Assembly (NCBI GenBank): GCA_022820365.1
Contig: JAJEFO010000001.1
Location: forward strand, 1-64,000
Source of the DNA: Silicimonas sp.
GTDB taxonomy: Bacteria; Pseudomonadota; Alphaproteobacteria; Rhodobacterales; Rhodobacteraceae
DNA: 64,000 nt
Reading direction: 5' to 3'
Position numbers and translations under genes: made by a program. Shown piece by piece: positions 48,605 through 58,318 of this stretch (the first letter of the stretch is position 1; each line of letters opens with the position of its first letter). The notes under the pieces were generated by a model. It was not told where the DNA came from and ran no database searches. It saw only the letters and a program-made list of their open reading frames with translations.

Positions 48605-50335
48605 ATGGCAAACACCCGAACCATCCGCGGCGGAGCGCTGCTGGCCAAGGCCTTGAAAGAAAAGGGTGTGGACCATGCCTTCACGCTGGCCGGCGGCTTC
48701 TGCAATCCCGCGCTGGAAGGCTTCATGGAATGCCAGATACCGGTGATCAATTGCCCGCACGAACAAGTGGCCGGGCATCTGGCGGACGGCCATACGCGGA
48801 TCACGCGCAAGCCCTCGGTCTGCCTAGTGGGGCCGGAAGGCTTTGCAAATGCCGTGCCCGCGATGCTGGAGGCTTGGGGCGAACGCAGCCCGGTGATCTT
48901 CGTGACCGGTTCGTCTACGCTGAAACGCCAGGGCGCGGGCGGGTTCAAGGAAATCGACGACGTGGCGATTGCCGCGCCTCTGACCAAGTACTCCGTGCAG
49001 ATCACCGACGGCAATCGGATCAGCGAATTTGTCGATCGCGCCTGGCGCGCTGCGACAACGGGCTATCCCGGCCCGGTCCATCTGTCGCTGCCGGTGGACA
49101 TCATGTTTTCTTCCTTCCCGGCCGACGTCGGACGCGGCGAACGCCCGTTCGACCGCGGTGACCAGCCGGTCGCCCGCGCCTGGCCCGACCCGGACCGGCT
49201 GGACGAAGTTCTGTCCCTGGTTCGCGCGGCGGAACGCCCGGTGCTGATCGGGGGCCACGGGATCTGGTGGTCAGGCGGAGAAGAGGCCTTGGCCGCAGCT
49301 GCCGTGAAGCTCCGGATGCCGGTCTTCAACGTGCCCTACCACACAAAGATGCTGGGCGAGGATTGCGACGCCTTCATGGGTCTTGCGGATTTCCACCAGT
49401 ATCACCCGTCAAAGCCCGCCATCCACGAAGCCGATCTGGTTCTGATGGTAGGCTGCCGGCTGGACAACCAGATGAACTTCGGCAACCCGCCTTTCATTCA
49501 GGCCGACACCAGACTGGTTTGCGTCAACGGCAGCCACGAAGAACTGGAATACAATTTCGGTGCCGACGTGCAGCTTCTCTCCGACCCGGGCGCGTTTCTT
49601 CGTGCGCTCGCTGAGGTCACTAAGACTTGGGACGATTGGCTTGAACTGCAACGGTCCCGCCGCGCGAGCTGGGTGCGGGAATGGAGCGATCACATTGCAG
49701 CCGAGACTGCACATGACGAAGCCGAAGGCCGACTGATGCACCCGCTGCAACTGGCTCTCGACGTGCAGGCAGGCATGAAGGACGGCGATTGGCTGGTCTT
49801 CGACGGCGGCAATACCCATTTCTGGAACGAGATAGCCACCAACATCTCCGCCGCACGAGGCCTGGTTCTTGGCGGAATCCTGCACCCCGGAAATTACAGC
49901 CTGCTGGGCGTCGGCGTGTCCTTTGCGCTGGCGGCAAAGAACCTCAACCGCGACAAGACCACCGTTCTGGTGACCGGCGACGGCGCCTTTCTGTCAGGTG
50001 GCCTGTCCATCGAGGCCTGCTTTCAGGAAAACGTTCCAATCGTTGTCGTGGTGGACAACAATGGCGGGCTGGACTGCATAAGCCAGCAACAGGAGCGGCT
50101 GTTTGCCAACGGCCAGCATTATGCCACCGATTTCCGCGACATTCCGTTTCACACGATGTTCGAGGGCCTAGGCGGTTTCGGGGAACTGGTTACCGCGCGA
50201 GCCGCCCTCCCCGGCGCCCTTGAGCGCGCCATCGCCAGCGGCAAAACGGCCTGCCTCAACGTGAAGTGCAGAGGCGTGATCAGCCCGATCGTCGCCGCGA
50301 CTGCGGACAAGCGCGACAAGGCGTCGATAGAGTGA
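48605..50335 (+). CDS. Thiamine pyrophosphate-dependent enzyme (acetolactate synthase large-subunit-like)
   Basis: VDHAFTLAGGFCNPALEGF ... VTGDGAFLSGGLSIEACFQENVPIVVVVDNNGG (TPP motif). Confidence 0.88.
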   Translation: MANTRTIRGGALLAKALKEKGVDHAFTLAGGFCNPALEGFMECQIPVINCPHEQVAGHLADGHTRITRKPSVCLVGPEGFANAVPAMLEAWGERSPVIFVTGSSTLKRQGAGGFKEIDDVAIAAPLTKYSVQITDGNRISEFVDRAWRAATTGYPGPVHLSLPVDIMFSSFPADVGRGERPFDRGDQPVARAWPDPDRLDEVLSLVRAAERPVLIGGHGIWWSGGEEALAAAAVKLRMPVFNVPYHTKMLGEDCDAFMGLADFHQYHPSKPAIHEADLVLMVGCRLDNQMNFGNPPFIQADTRLVCVNGSHEELEYNFGADVQLLSDPGAFLRALAEVTKTWDDWLELQRSRRASWVREWSDHIAAETAHDEAEGRLMHPLQLALDVQAGMKDGDWLVFDGGNTHFWNEIATNISAARGLVLGGILHPGNYSLLGVGVSFALAAKNLNRDKTTVLVTGDGAFLSGGLSIEACFQENVPIVVVVDNNGGLDCISQQQERLFANGQHYATDFRDIPFHTMFEGLGGFGELVTARAALPGALERAIASGKTACLNVKCRGVISPIVAATADKRDKASIE

Positions 50336-50685
50336 TGGCGGTCGTTTCGTCGCATGCGCTCAACGCCGTGGACGGCAGCCATGCGGGTGGCATCGCCGTG
50401 CGGCTGATCAACCTCGACACCAGTAAGACTCTCTTCGATACGAACATGGATGAAGGAGGGCGCCTGGTTCGGGAAGTTGCAGATCCCGAGCCAACGGCCC
50501 GCTATGAAATGGTTTTTCAGACTGGAGACTATTGGGAGAGCCGTGTCGCACAAACCCACGGTACCCGCATCATGGACGAAGTGGTTGTCCGCTTCACCAT
50601 GCCTGATCCGGCGGGCCGCTATCATGTCCCGCTGATCCTGTCGCCCCATGGCTTTTCGCTCTGGTGTTCGACGGAGCATGGCTGA
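50335..50685 (+). CDS. uraH: Hydroxyisourate hydrolase (transthyretin-like)
   Basis: SSHALNAVDGSHAGGIAVRLINLD ... YHVPLILSPHGFSLW; start overlaps upstream stop (TGATG). Confidence 0.85.
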   Translation: MAVVSSHALNAVDGSHAGGIAVRLINLDTSKTLFDTNMDEGGRLVREVADPEPTARYEMVFQTGDYWESRVAQTHGTRIMDEVVVRFTMPDPAGRYHVPLILSPHGFSLWCSTEHG

Positions 50686-51790
50686 CGGCCTCAGATTCTC
50701 GCGCCGCCTGCGCCGGACGCCCTTTACGGCCTCGGCAGAAAGGGCCGGTGTCAGCGAGTTTTCAGTGGTCAACCACATGCTCTTGCCCAAGTCCTACGGG
50801 CGGTCGGTGGAGGAAGACTACTGGCACCTGCGAGAACACGTCCAGATCTGGGACGTTGCTTGCCAGCGACAGGTTCAAGTCCAGGGTCCGGATGCGGCGT
50901 GGCTGGTTCAATGGATGACGCCCCGCGACATATCCCGCGCCAAGGCCGGGGACTGCCTCTATGTGCCGATCACGGACGAGACCGGCGGGATGGTGAATGA
51001 CCCAGTACTTCTGAAGCTGGCTGAGGACCGTTTCTGGCTGTCGGCGGCGGATTCCGATCTCCTGCTGTTTGCCAAGGGATTGGCACTCGGCCGCGGCCTG
51101 GAGGTGGCCATCGACGAGCCCGACGTCTCTCCTCTCGCCATCCAGGGGCCAAAAGCAGAGCCGCTTTTGGCTGATCTATTCGGACCCCACATCCGAGACA
51201 TCGGATTCTTCAAGTTTGACTGGATCGACTTCTCCGGCACCCGGCAGTTGATCGCAAGATCAGGCTATTCAGTGCAGGGGGGTTTCGAGATTTACCTCGA
51301 CGGCGGCCACTTGGGCGGTGACCTTTGGGACGCCGTCTGGCACGCTGGGCAAGCGTTTGGAATTGCGCCCGGCTGTCCTAACCTGATCGACCGAATAGAG
51401 GGAGGGCTGCTTTCCTACGGCAACGAAATGACACGGGAAAACACGCCTCTGGAATGTGGCCTTGAGAAATTCTGCAACCTTGACGGCGACGTCGACTGCC
51501 TTGGGCGCGGGGCATTGCAGCGTGCCGCCGATGCGGGAATATCGCGGCACATCCGGGGAATCCTCTTTGACGGCGACCCCTGCCCAACCTGTGCCGAACC
51601 ATGGCCCGTTCGTGTCGGTGCACTGCAGGTTGGGCAGATCACCAGCGCGACCTGGTCGCCAAGGCTGAAACGCAACGTGGGTCTGTCGCTGATTGCCCGG
51701 TCGTTCTGGGACGCGGGCCAATCGGTTGCCGTGCACTGCATCGACGGCACCACCCGCAACGGCGAGGTTTCAGACCTGCCCTTCGACTGA
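50678..51790 (+). CDS. GcvT/aminomethyltransferase-family protein, DmdA-like
   Basis: SRRLRRTPFTASAERAGVSEFSVVNHMLLPKSYGRSVEEDYWHLREHVQIWDVACQRQVQVQGPDA ... DVSPLAIQGPKAEPL ... RSGYSVQGGFEIYLDG ... LLSYGNEMTRENTPLECGL. Confidence 0.8.
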   Translation: MADGLRFSRRLRRTPFTASAERAGVSEFSVVNHMLLPKSYGRSVEEDYWHLREHVQIWDVACQRQVQVQGPDAAWLVQWMTPRDISRAKAGDCLYVPITDETGGMVNDPVLLKLAEDRFWLSAADSDLLLFAKGLALGRGLEVAIDEPDVSPLAIQGPKAEPLLADLFGPHIRDIGFFKFDWIDFSGTRQLIARSGYSVQGGFEIYLDGGHLGGDLWDAVWHAGQAFGIAPGCPNLIDRIEGGLLSYGNEMTRENTPLECGLEKFCNLDGDVDCLGRGALQRAADAGISRHIRGILFDGDPCPTCAEPWPVRVGALQVGQITSATWSPRLKRNVGLSLIARSFWDAGQSVAVHCIDGTTRNGEVSDLPFD

Positions 51791-51883
51791 CGTGTTCAAC
51801 GCACGGGCCGGCGGCATCTGCGCACAGCCCCGACGTCTTCGGAGCTGCACGCGTGACCGATGTTGAAGAGGACCGCGTCATGG

Positions 51884-52813
51884 CTACCCTCCGTCGAAAG
51901 CCGCCTCGCGCTGCCGTAACACCGCAACCAGCGTGTCGTTGTACGGAGTCGGAATGCCTAGCGCACGGCCCAGTTCGGGCACCTGTCCGTTAATCGCGTC
52001 CAGTTCCGAGCGTCGTCTGGCCTTGTGATCCAGCAACATGGACGGTCGCGCATTGGGCATTTGGGCACCAAAGGCAGTGACGTATTCCACGGGATTGCCG
52101 ATGGTCAGTTTGATCTTCTTGGCACGCGCAATGGCATTTGCTTCCTGCATTGCGCCCAAGGCAATGGCCCAACGCTCGGGATGTGCCTGAAGCTCCCCGA
52201 TCGTCATGTCAAACACCGTGCAAGCCGCGCTGTACGTGACGTTGCAGAGGAATTTCTCCCAAATCAGTTGTTGAATATCGTCAAATGCTTGCACCCTGAA
52301 TCCCGCACCGCGCCAGTGTCCAGCCAGCACCTCGGCGCGATCGCTTTGACCGCCGCCAATCTCTCCGATGCGGATCAGGTTCATCGCGTTGTGATGCGCA
52401 TGCCCCGGTCCCTTGAGCGAGGCACCGAACCCGTCAGCGACGCCCAGAAAGACGTTGTCGACCGACATGAACGCGCCGATCCGCTCGGCGGCGCCCAGAC
52501 CGTTCTGAATGGTCAGAATCATCGTCTCGGGCGTCAGATGCCTCGCAATCGCGCGAGCGGCAGAACCGACACCGGCCATCTTCGTTGCGATCACAATCAA
52601 GTCGCATGCGCCGACTTCCGCGAAATCAGTCACGGCCCGAATGCCTTCAATCCTGCGATTGCCGCTGACCCCGTCCAACCGCAAGCCCGAGGCATTGATG
52701 GCGTCGACATGCGCAATCCATGAATCCACCGCCCAAACCTCGTGTCCGGCCTCGCAGAACTGACCCGCATAGAGCGATCCCATGGCCCCGGTACCGTAAA
52801 TTGCAATCTTCAT
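51884..52813 (-). CDS. 2-dehydropantoate 2-reductase (ketopantoate reductase) family
   Basis: MKIAIYGTGAMGSLYAGQFCEAGHEVWAVDSW ... LTIQNGLGAAERIG ... IWEKFLCNVTYSA. Confidence 0.9.
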   Translation of the reverse strand: MKIAIYGTGAMGSLYAGQFCEAGHEVWAVDSWIAHVDAINASGLRLDGVSGNRRIEGIRAVTDFAEVGACDLIVIATKMAGVGSAARAIARHLTPETMILTIQNGLGAAERIGAFMSVDNVFLGVADGFGASLKGPGHAHHNAMNLIRIGEIGGGQSDRAEVLAGHWRGAGFRVQAFDDIQQLIWEKFLCNVTYSAACTVFDMTIGELQAHPERWAIALGAMQEANAIARAKKIKLTIGNPVEYVTAFGAQMPNARPSMLLDHKARRRSELDAINGQVPELGRALGIPTPYNDTLVAVLRQREAAFDGG

Positions 52814-54339
52814 TGGGGCCGTGTCCTCGACCGTGGCAGACGGATATCGAAAGTCTGGCGCAGCGCGGCCTCGACCGTGGCGCCCAGAACAGTAGGAAAA
52901 TGTGTGGCGAGAAGCGTCTTTGCAACCTCCTTGGCTTTGGCGCGAATGTCGGATTTCCCAGCAGTCTCCCAATCCTCTATCGAGCGGCGGTCGGCCAGGT
53001 CGGGATAAAGAAAGTCCGATTTCATTCGGCCAAAGGTCTGCGGATGCCCCAGAAAATGGCCTTCGGTGCGAATGGTCTCCGCAATCATCTCCGGACAAAG
53101 CGTCTCCGAACCGACCTCGACTGGAGCAAGGCTGCGCCGAATGGCCCCCAGCATGTCGTTGTCAATCACGTAGGCCTCCATCGAGGCGGCCATCAGCCCG
53201 GCCTGCATTCCCGCCGTTTGAGTGATCAGATTTGCCCCGGCATGGGCCGCCATCGTGACTGAAAGCGCCTTTTCATAGCCCGCCTGCGCATCAGCCGTTT
53301 TGCTGTCCGTGGCACCAGCGATGGTGGAATTTGGCAAGCAATAATGCCGCGCGACCTGAGATGCCGCCGCCGTAAGAACCGCTTGTTCGCCGCTGCCGCC
53401 CGCCATGCCGCCGGATCGCAGGTCGGTGACCATGGGCCGTGCGCCGTAAATCGCCTGGGCCTCGGGATTGGCAAGCCAGGCAACAATCACCCCCGCAAGG
53501 GTTTCCGCGTTGCTTTGTGCCAGGCACCCCGCCAGGGTCACGGGGCTTGAGGCACCAAGCTGGCCGAAGGTGTTGACCATGCAGGGAATTTCGGATCTTG
53601 CGGCAGCAACCAGAACTTCTGCCGCCTCGGGCGCAAACCGCATGGGCGGGGCGACGTGATTTATGTTGAGCGACAGGAACGGGCGCGCAGCAAAGGCATT
53701 GCGCGAGCCTGCCGCAAGGTGGCACATGCTGGCAATGTCCCGCACATGGTTCGCTGAGCTGGCGCTGACAATTACATGCTTCGCGGTACCCGCCAACGCG
53801 GCAAAGCACGTGTTGATGTCCAGCAATCGGTCGTCCTCCATGTCCCGCGCCACCAGCGAGCGCGAGAAGAACTGAACATGCGGCAAGGCATCCACCAGAC
53901 GGGCCGCATCATAGAGATCTCCCAAGGTGGACGCTCGAAAACTGTTGCTTTCGGCATCCAGGATCATGGGTGCCGCACCTCCCGACCCGACGTGAACCGA
54001 GGAACGGTCAAGCCTCAGATCGTGACAGGGCTCGCGCCCGAACAACGTGACCTCGCGTCGAAGACCCTCAAGGGCGCGTTCGACCAGTTTGCGCGGAAAG
54101 GCAAGACGCCCTTCATCGGTGACCGAGCCGCCGGCGCGACACACCAAGTCAGTGACGGAGCGAGGCGCGTCACTCATCCCGAAGTCGCCGAGAAGCGCCA
54201 GCGAAGCTTCATGGATGCGGGCCATGTCCGCGTCGCTGAGGATGTTCAGCCGACCGCCAACGGCTTCCAGGCGGGGCATCTGATTCGGGTCCGCCTCATC
54301 AAGTCGGGGCAATGAGCGCTTCTTGCGTTTGCCAGTCAT
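52810..54339 (-). CDS. Trimethylamine methyltransferase (MttB) family protein, non-pyrrolysine
   Basis: MARIHEASLALLGDFGMSDAPRSVTDLVCRAGGSV ... HVGSGGAAPMILDAESNSFRASTLGDLYDAARLVDALPH; start overlaps the following gene stop. Confidence 0.87.
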   Translation of the reverse strand: MTGKRKKRSLPRLDEADPNQMPRLEAVGGRLNILSDADMARIHEASLALLGDFGMSDAPRSVTDLVCRAGGSVTDEGRLAFPRKLVERALEGLRREVTLFGREPCHDLRLDRSSVHVGSGGAAPMILDAESNSFRASTLGDLYDAARLVDALPHVQFFSRSLVARDMEDDRLLDINTCFAALAGTAKHVIVSASSANHVRDIASMCHLAAGSRNAFAARPFLSLNINHVAPPMRFAPEAAEVLVAAARSEIPCMVNTFGQLGASSPVTLAGCLAQSNAETLAGVIVAWLANPEAQAIYGARPMVTDLRSGGMAGGSGEQAVLTAAASQVARHYCLPNSTIAGATDSKTADAQAGYEKALSVTMAAHAGANLITQTAGMQAGLMAASMEAYVIDNDMLGAIRRSLAPVEVGSETLCPEMIAETIRTEGHFLGHPQTFGRMKSDFLYPDLADRRSIEDWETAGKSDIRAKAKEVAKTLLATHFPTVLGATVEAALRQTFDIRLPRSRTRPQ

Positions 54340-54545
54340 GATCCTTCCCGCAGGCATGAGAGTGATGCTGTCACGAAGGAATTCGTGGACAAACGACTAG
54401 TCGGGCGAATATTGGTGAAGATACCTTGGTCCATAGCTCCTGAGCCTAATTCGCCCTTACGCAACTTGCCTCTTGCCGTACCAAGACATGCACCGATCAC
54501 AAAATGCGCACCGCCCGGCACAAGCTTCAAGGTCCCCATCAGGCC

Positions 54546-55043
54546 CTATTGCCCAAGCAAGACCCTTGCCTCGACTGGCGTTCCGCCCACTGACAACAAC
54601 CGGTGATCATTCGCATTCAGTGTGACCAGAATCTCCACCACGCCTTCCGGCAATGTCGCGATGTGCATCCATGGTCCGTAAAGCCGTGCGACCTTCCGCC
54701 CGTTCACGTAGACATGTGCATGGCCTTCCCCCGGCGCGTGGGCTCGACCGACATTTGCGGGCGAAAACGTGAAGTCCGTGGTCAACACGTGCAAGTTCCA
54801 GCCTTGTTCCAGGTCCTCCTCCACACGGACATCAAGTGCAGGCACAATGCTCCCTGCCAGATCCAGCATTTCATGATTGTCGTGGCCGTTACTGAAATCC
54901 CCGCCAGTGCCGCTGTGTTCCGAACGTTGGTCGTCTGCATGATCGTGACCGTCAAGCGTCACGCCATTGGCCGCCGCCAGCACGAATCCAATGCCGCCGC
55001 CGAATGCCAGTCCAATTATGAGCAGAGCGAACGCGCGGTTCAC
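54546..55043 (-). CDS. His-rich exported protein downstream of cbtA (unknown function)
   Basis: N-terminal hydrophobic anchor, DGHDHADDQRSEHSGTGGDFSNGHDNHEM His-rich stretch; start overlaps cbtA stop. Confidence 0.75.
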   Translation of the reverse strand: MNRAFALLIIGLAFGGGIGFVLAAANGVTLDGHDHADDQRSEHSGTGGDFSNGHDNHEMLDLAGSIVPALDVRVEEDLEQGWNLHVLTTDFTFSPANVGRAHAPGEGHAHVYVNGRKVARLYGPWMHIATLPEGVVEILVTLNANDHRLLSVGGTPVEARVLLGQ

Positions 55044-55723
55044 GAACCCATCTCGTGATCATTGGACCAAAGCACTCCGGATATGAGCCCGAGTAGCGTC
55101 CACACGACAAGACCCACTCCCAAGACGCGTGCCGCGAACAGGGCCCCAAGTTCGGTCGGGACAGGACCCGCGAAGCTGTCTGGCTCCGGCGCTCCGATGG
55201 CATGGGGCGCAAGCAACAGTACAACGACGATGCCCCAGGCTCGCCAGCCTCGCCCAAATGCAAGAAGCCACATGGCCGCCCCTGCCGCTATGGCGGTCGC
55301 GAACCACCACGCCTGCCTTGGCAGGATTTCCGCAGCCGCGACTCCGGGCACCTCAGGAGGAAGGGAAAACGCGGGCGCAAGCAGCACCGCGACGAAACCG
55401 GCAACGCCCCAAAGCAACCCGTTGCGTGCTGAGATCACCGCCCCACGCCCTTCGGCCAGCGCCATCAGCGCAACCAGGATTAACGCAAAGCCTGCATAGG
55501 TCAGCATGCTGAAGATCACGCTCAGCCCGTCTCGGACTGGATCGAGTCCGAACCCGGGACGGGCGGCCGAACCGGACGCGGCCCCGAAATGCACCAGTTC
55601 TCCGCTTTCATAGAGCTCGGCATGCAAGAGGACAGGCTGAATGAACAAGAGGTGAAGGACCGCGGCACATAAGCCGGCCACGGCTCCAGCGATCAAACCG
55701 CTGGTCAGAATCCTGACAAGCAT
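55040..55723 (-). CDS. cbtA: CbtA-family predicted cobalt transporter
   Basis: 228 aa, multi-TM, LLFIQPVLLHAELYESGELVHFG ... downstream of CbtB and a cobalamin riboswitch. Confidence 0.85.
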   Translation of the reverse strand: MLVRILTSGLIAGAVAGLCAAVLHLLFIQPVLLHAELYESGELVHFGAASGSAARPGFGLDPVRDGLSVIFSMLTYAGFALILVALMALAEGRGAVISARNGLLWGVAGFVAVLLAPAFSLPPEVPGVAAAEILPRQAWWFATAIAAGAAMWLLAFGRGWRAWGIVVVLLLAPHAIGAPEPDSFAGPVPTELGALFAARVLGVGLVVWTLLGLISGVLWSNDHEMGS

Positions 55724-55725
55724 TG

Positions 55726-55896
55726 CTAGTGACAGGGAAAACCGTTGGCGTGACGCACGTCGTGGGCGGCTGCATGCAATGCATCGGCCTGGACGTGGCC
55801 TGTCAGCACAACGATTCCTAGTCCGAGAAGAGCCGCCAAGAGCACTCCAAGCGAAGCCGATGCGGGACGCGCCTCGACAAGTGTACGTGTCGTCAT
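55726..55896 (-). CDS. cbtB: CbtB-family small protein (not in the supplied ORF list)
   Basis: MTTRTLVEARPASASLGVLLAALLGLGIVVLTGHVQADALHAAAHDVRHANGFPCH; one TM and C-terminal His motif typical of CbtB. Confidence 0.85.
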   Translation of the reverse strand: MTTRTLVEARPASASLGVLLAALLGLGIVVLTGHVQADALHAAAHDVRHANGFPCH

Positions 55897-55937
55897 GTCT
55901 ACCTCCTTGCCGCCCTACCCGACGGCGGTTGATCCAT

Positions 55938-56120
55938 GCCCGACAGGTCTCCTGGCTCGCGGGTCATCGCGCCTCGCCCTCCTTCCCCCCTGCACTCCGG
56001 GAGTGGGTTCCGGGCTGCGCTCTCCGCTTACAGTCGCGGGGGCGGCTGCGGCTTGAGCCGTGTGGCTGCACCGCATTCCCTCCAGCCTGCCGGACGTCCG
56101 GCAGGATCAGGCAAGCACAT
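55938..56120 (-). promoter_or_regulatory. Cobalamin (B12) riboswitch upstream of cbtB-cbtA
   Basis: Minus strand: GGGAATGCGGTGCAGCCACACGGCTCAAGCCGCAGCCGCCCCCGCGACTGTAAGCGG ... GAGCCAGGAGACCTGTCGGG (conserved core and B12-box elements). Confidence 0.92.
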
Positions 56121-56337
56121 GTAGCCCGTGCCGCGTTCCGGGCGCAACGACTTTCGGCGGCAGGACGTGACTCATTTGCGACGTTTCGGAGACTTGGCGT
56201 CCATCATCCGCCCATGCGTTTCGCGCGCAGCCGTTCAGGTCCCGGCAATCTGCTCACGGGCCGCGAGCCATCCCGCTTGACGCAACCGTCGTCCGGTCGA
56301 GACCGTGGCTGGATTTCCTTGGAATGCGCCTTTGATC

Positions 56338-58302
56338 CTACACGGCGCGGCCTGCAAGCAGCCCCTCCAGAACTGCTTCCTCTGCAGTGCGTGGCGAGAC
56401 GCAGTCGCCGACGAGGTGATGTTCTATGCCGAGACTGCGCACGAGTTCCTCTACCGTGTCCCGCGGATTGTGGCCTTGGCACAGGACAAGCGTGTCGACA
56501 CCTTCGCAAATCACTGGTTCATCGTTCATGATATGTTGCAGGTAGACAGTATCTTCATCGGCTCCGAACAGTCGAACGTAGGGCATCATTTCCACGCCGA
56601 GGCTCTGCAGACGTCCGATACTCGCATCACGCACATACATCTGAATTGTCTGGCCGGGCATGTAGCCATTGACGGCCAGTTTCACCTGATGGCCTCGCAG
56701 TGCCAGGTGCTCGGCAATTCCGATCCCTATCCAGTCGGCACGCCAATCTGCCACCACGACCGATTTGCCGACATTCGCCTCGTTGCGAAGAACCTGCCAG
56801 GCATCCACGACATGAGCGTCATCGCGACCGTCGAAGTCCGGCCATCTCGGTTCGGCACCGGTCGCAACGACGATCGTGTCCGGGGCAAATTCCTTGATTA
56901 CTGTCTCATCAACGGTGATGTCCCTGCGAATTTCCACCCCCGCGACGGCCATTTCGCGTGACAGATTCGTGATGATCCCGCCGAATTCTGCACGATGCGG
57001 CAAAGCCTGCGCCAGTCGCGCCTGGCCGCCAAGCTGGACATCCCTTTCGAACAGCGTGACGTCGTGACCTCGGTCTGCGGCGACGGCAGCGCTCTTCATT
57101 CCGCCGGGCCCGCCACCTATTACCATGACCTTCCGCTTCGTGCGCGCCAATTCAACTCGACCAAGAGTGGTCTCGCGGCCGCTTACCGGATTTTGTATGC
57201 ACGAAATCGGATAGCCCGCGTGAAAGTGGCCGATGCAGGCCTGGTTGCAGCCTATGCAAGCGCGGATGTCGTCGGCACGTCCCGTCCTCGCCTTTTCGCC
57301 CAGTTCCGGATCGCAGATCATTGCGCGCGTCATGCCGCAAAGATCCGCTTGCCCTGAAGCGATGATGCGTTCGGCGTCCTGCGGCTGGTTGATGCGACCG
57401 GTCACCATCGTTGTCACGCCCGTCCGCGCCTTCACTGCACGGCCCAAAGGCGCGGTATAACCCACCTCTTCGTCCATCGACGGCACAATGTGAACTGAAC
57501 CCGCGAGAGTTGCTGAGGATCCAGCGACAACGCTGAAGTAGTTCAGCGTGGACTCGCCGGCAAGGAATTCACAAGCGTCCAGCATCTCGGCCTGTTCTAT
57601 GCCCTCAAAGCTGCGCTCGTCCCCCGAGAGCCGCAGGCCGATGACGAATTCCTCGCCCACCTTGGCGCGAATGTTGGACGCAATTTCCCAAATGAAGCGG
57701 GCGCGATTCTCGAGAGAGCCCCCATACTCGTCGCTGCGTTGATTGACATGGCGGTTCAGAAACTGCGCCGGTAGGTACCCGTGCGATCCAACGATCTCGA
57801 CCCCATCAAGGCCAGCTTCCTGCATCCGCAGGGCCGCATCACCGTGAGACGAGATGACCTCGGCAATCATTTCCCGTGACATTGGCCGCGGCATGACGTG
57901 GAATCGCTCGTTAGGCGCAGGCGAAGCACTGAAGGAAACGGGCGCGGTACCGTCTTCTGATGCCAGCATCTCGCGCCCGGGGTGAAAGAGCTGGGCAATC
58001 AGTCCGCAATCATGCCTGTGCACCGCCTGCGCGAGTCGGCTGTATCCGGGAATGCAATTATCGGTATCAACCCGGATCGGATTGGCTACGAACACGGCGC
58101 TGGCATGAACCAGCGCAACTTCGGTTACGATGAGTCCGGCGCCGCCACGGGCGCGTGCCTCGTGATAGGCAATCATCGCGTCGCCGATCTGGCCCCTTTC
58201 GTTCAGATGAGTTTCGTGTCCCGTCGACACGATTCGATTGCGGAGCGTGAGATTTCCGATGTCGACCGGAGAAAAAAGGTTGGGAAATGGCTGCGCGCTC
58301 AC
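56338..58302 (-). CDS. Old-yellow-enzyme-type FMN/FAD oxidoreductase (N-methylproline/dimethylamine demethylase or dienoyl-CoA reductase-like)
   Basis: FSPVDIGNLTLRNRIVSTGHETHLNERGQIGDAMIAYHEARARGGAGLIVTE ... RACIGCNQACIG ... VMVIGGGPGGMKSAAVAADRGHDVTLFE. Confidence 0.88.
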   Translation of the reverse strand: MSAQPFPNLFSPVDIGNLTLRNRIVSTGHETHLNERGQIGDAMIAYHEARARGGAGLIVTEVALVHASAVFVANPIRVDTDNCIPGYSRLAQAVHRHDCGLIAQLFHPGREMLASEDGTAPVSFSASPAPNERFHVMPRPMSREMIAEVISSHGDAALRMQEAGLDGVEIVGSHGYLPAQFLNRHVNQRSDEYGGSLENRARFIWEIASNIRAKVGEEFVIGLRLSGDERSFEGIEQAEMLDACEFLAGESTLNYFSVVAGSSATLAGSVHIVPSMDEEVGYTAPLGRAVKARTGVTTMVTGRINQPQDAERIIASGQADLCGMTRAMICDPELGEKARTGRADDIRACIGCNQACIGHFHAGYPISCIQNPVSGRETTLGRVELARTKRKVMVIGGGPGGMKSAAVAADRGHDVTLFERDVQLGGQARLAQALPHRAEFGGIITNLSREMAVAGVEIRRDITVDETVIKEFAPDTIVVATGAEPRWPDFDGRDDAHVVDAWQVLRNEANVGKSVVVADWRADWIGIGIAEHLALRGHQVKLAVNGYMPGQTIQMYVRDASIGRLQSLGVEMMPYVRLFGADEDTVYLQHIMNDEPVICEGVDTLVLCQGHNPRDTVEELVRSLGIEHHLVGDCVSPRTAEEAVLEGLLAGRAV

Positions 58303-58318
58303 GACGTTCTACCCCGGC

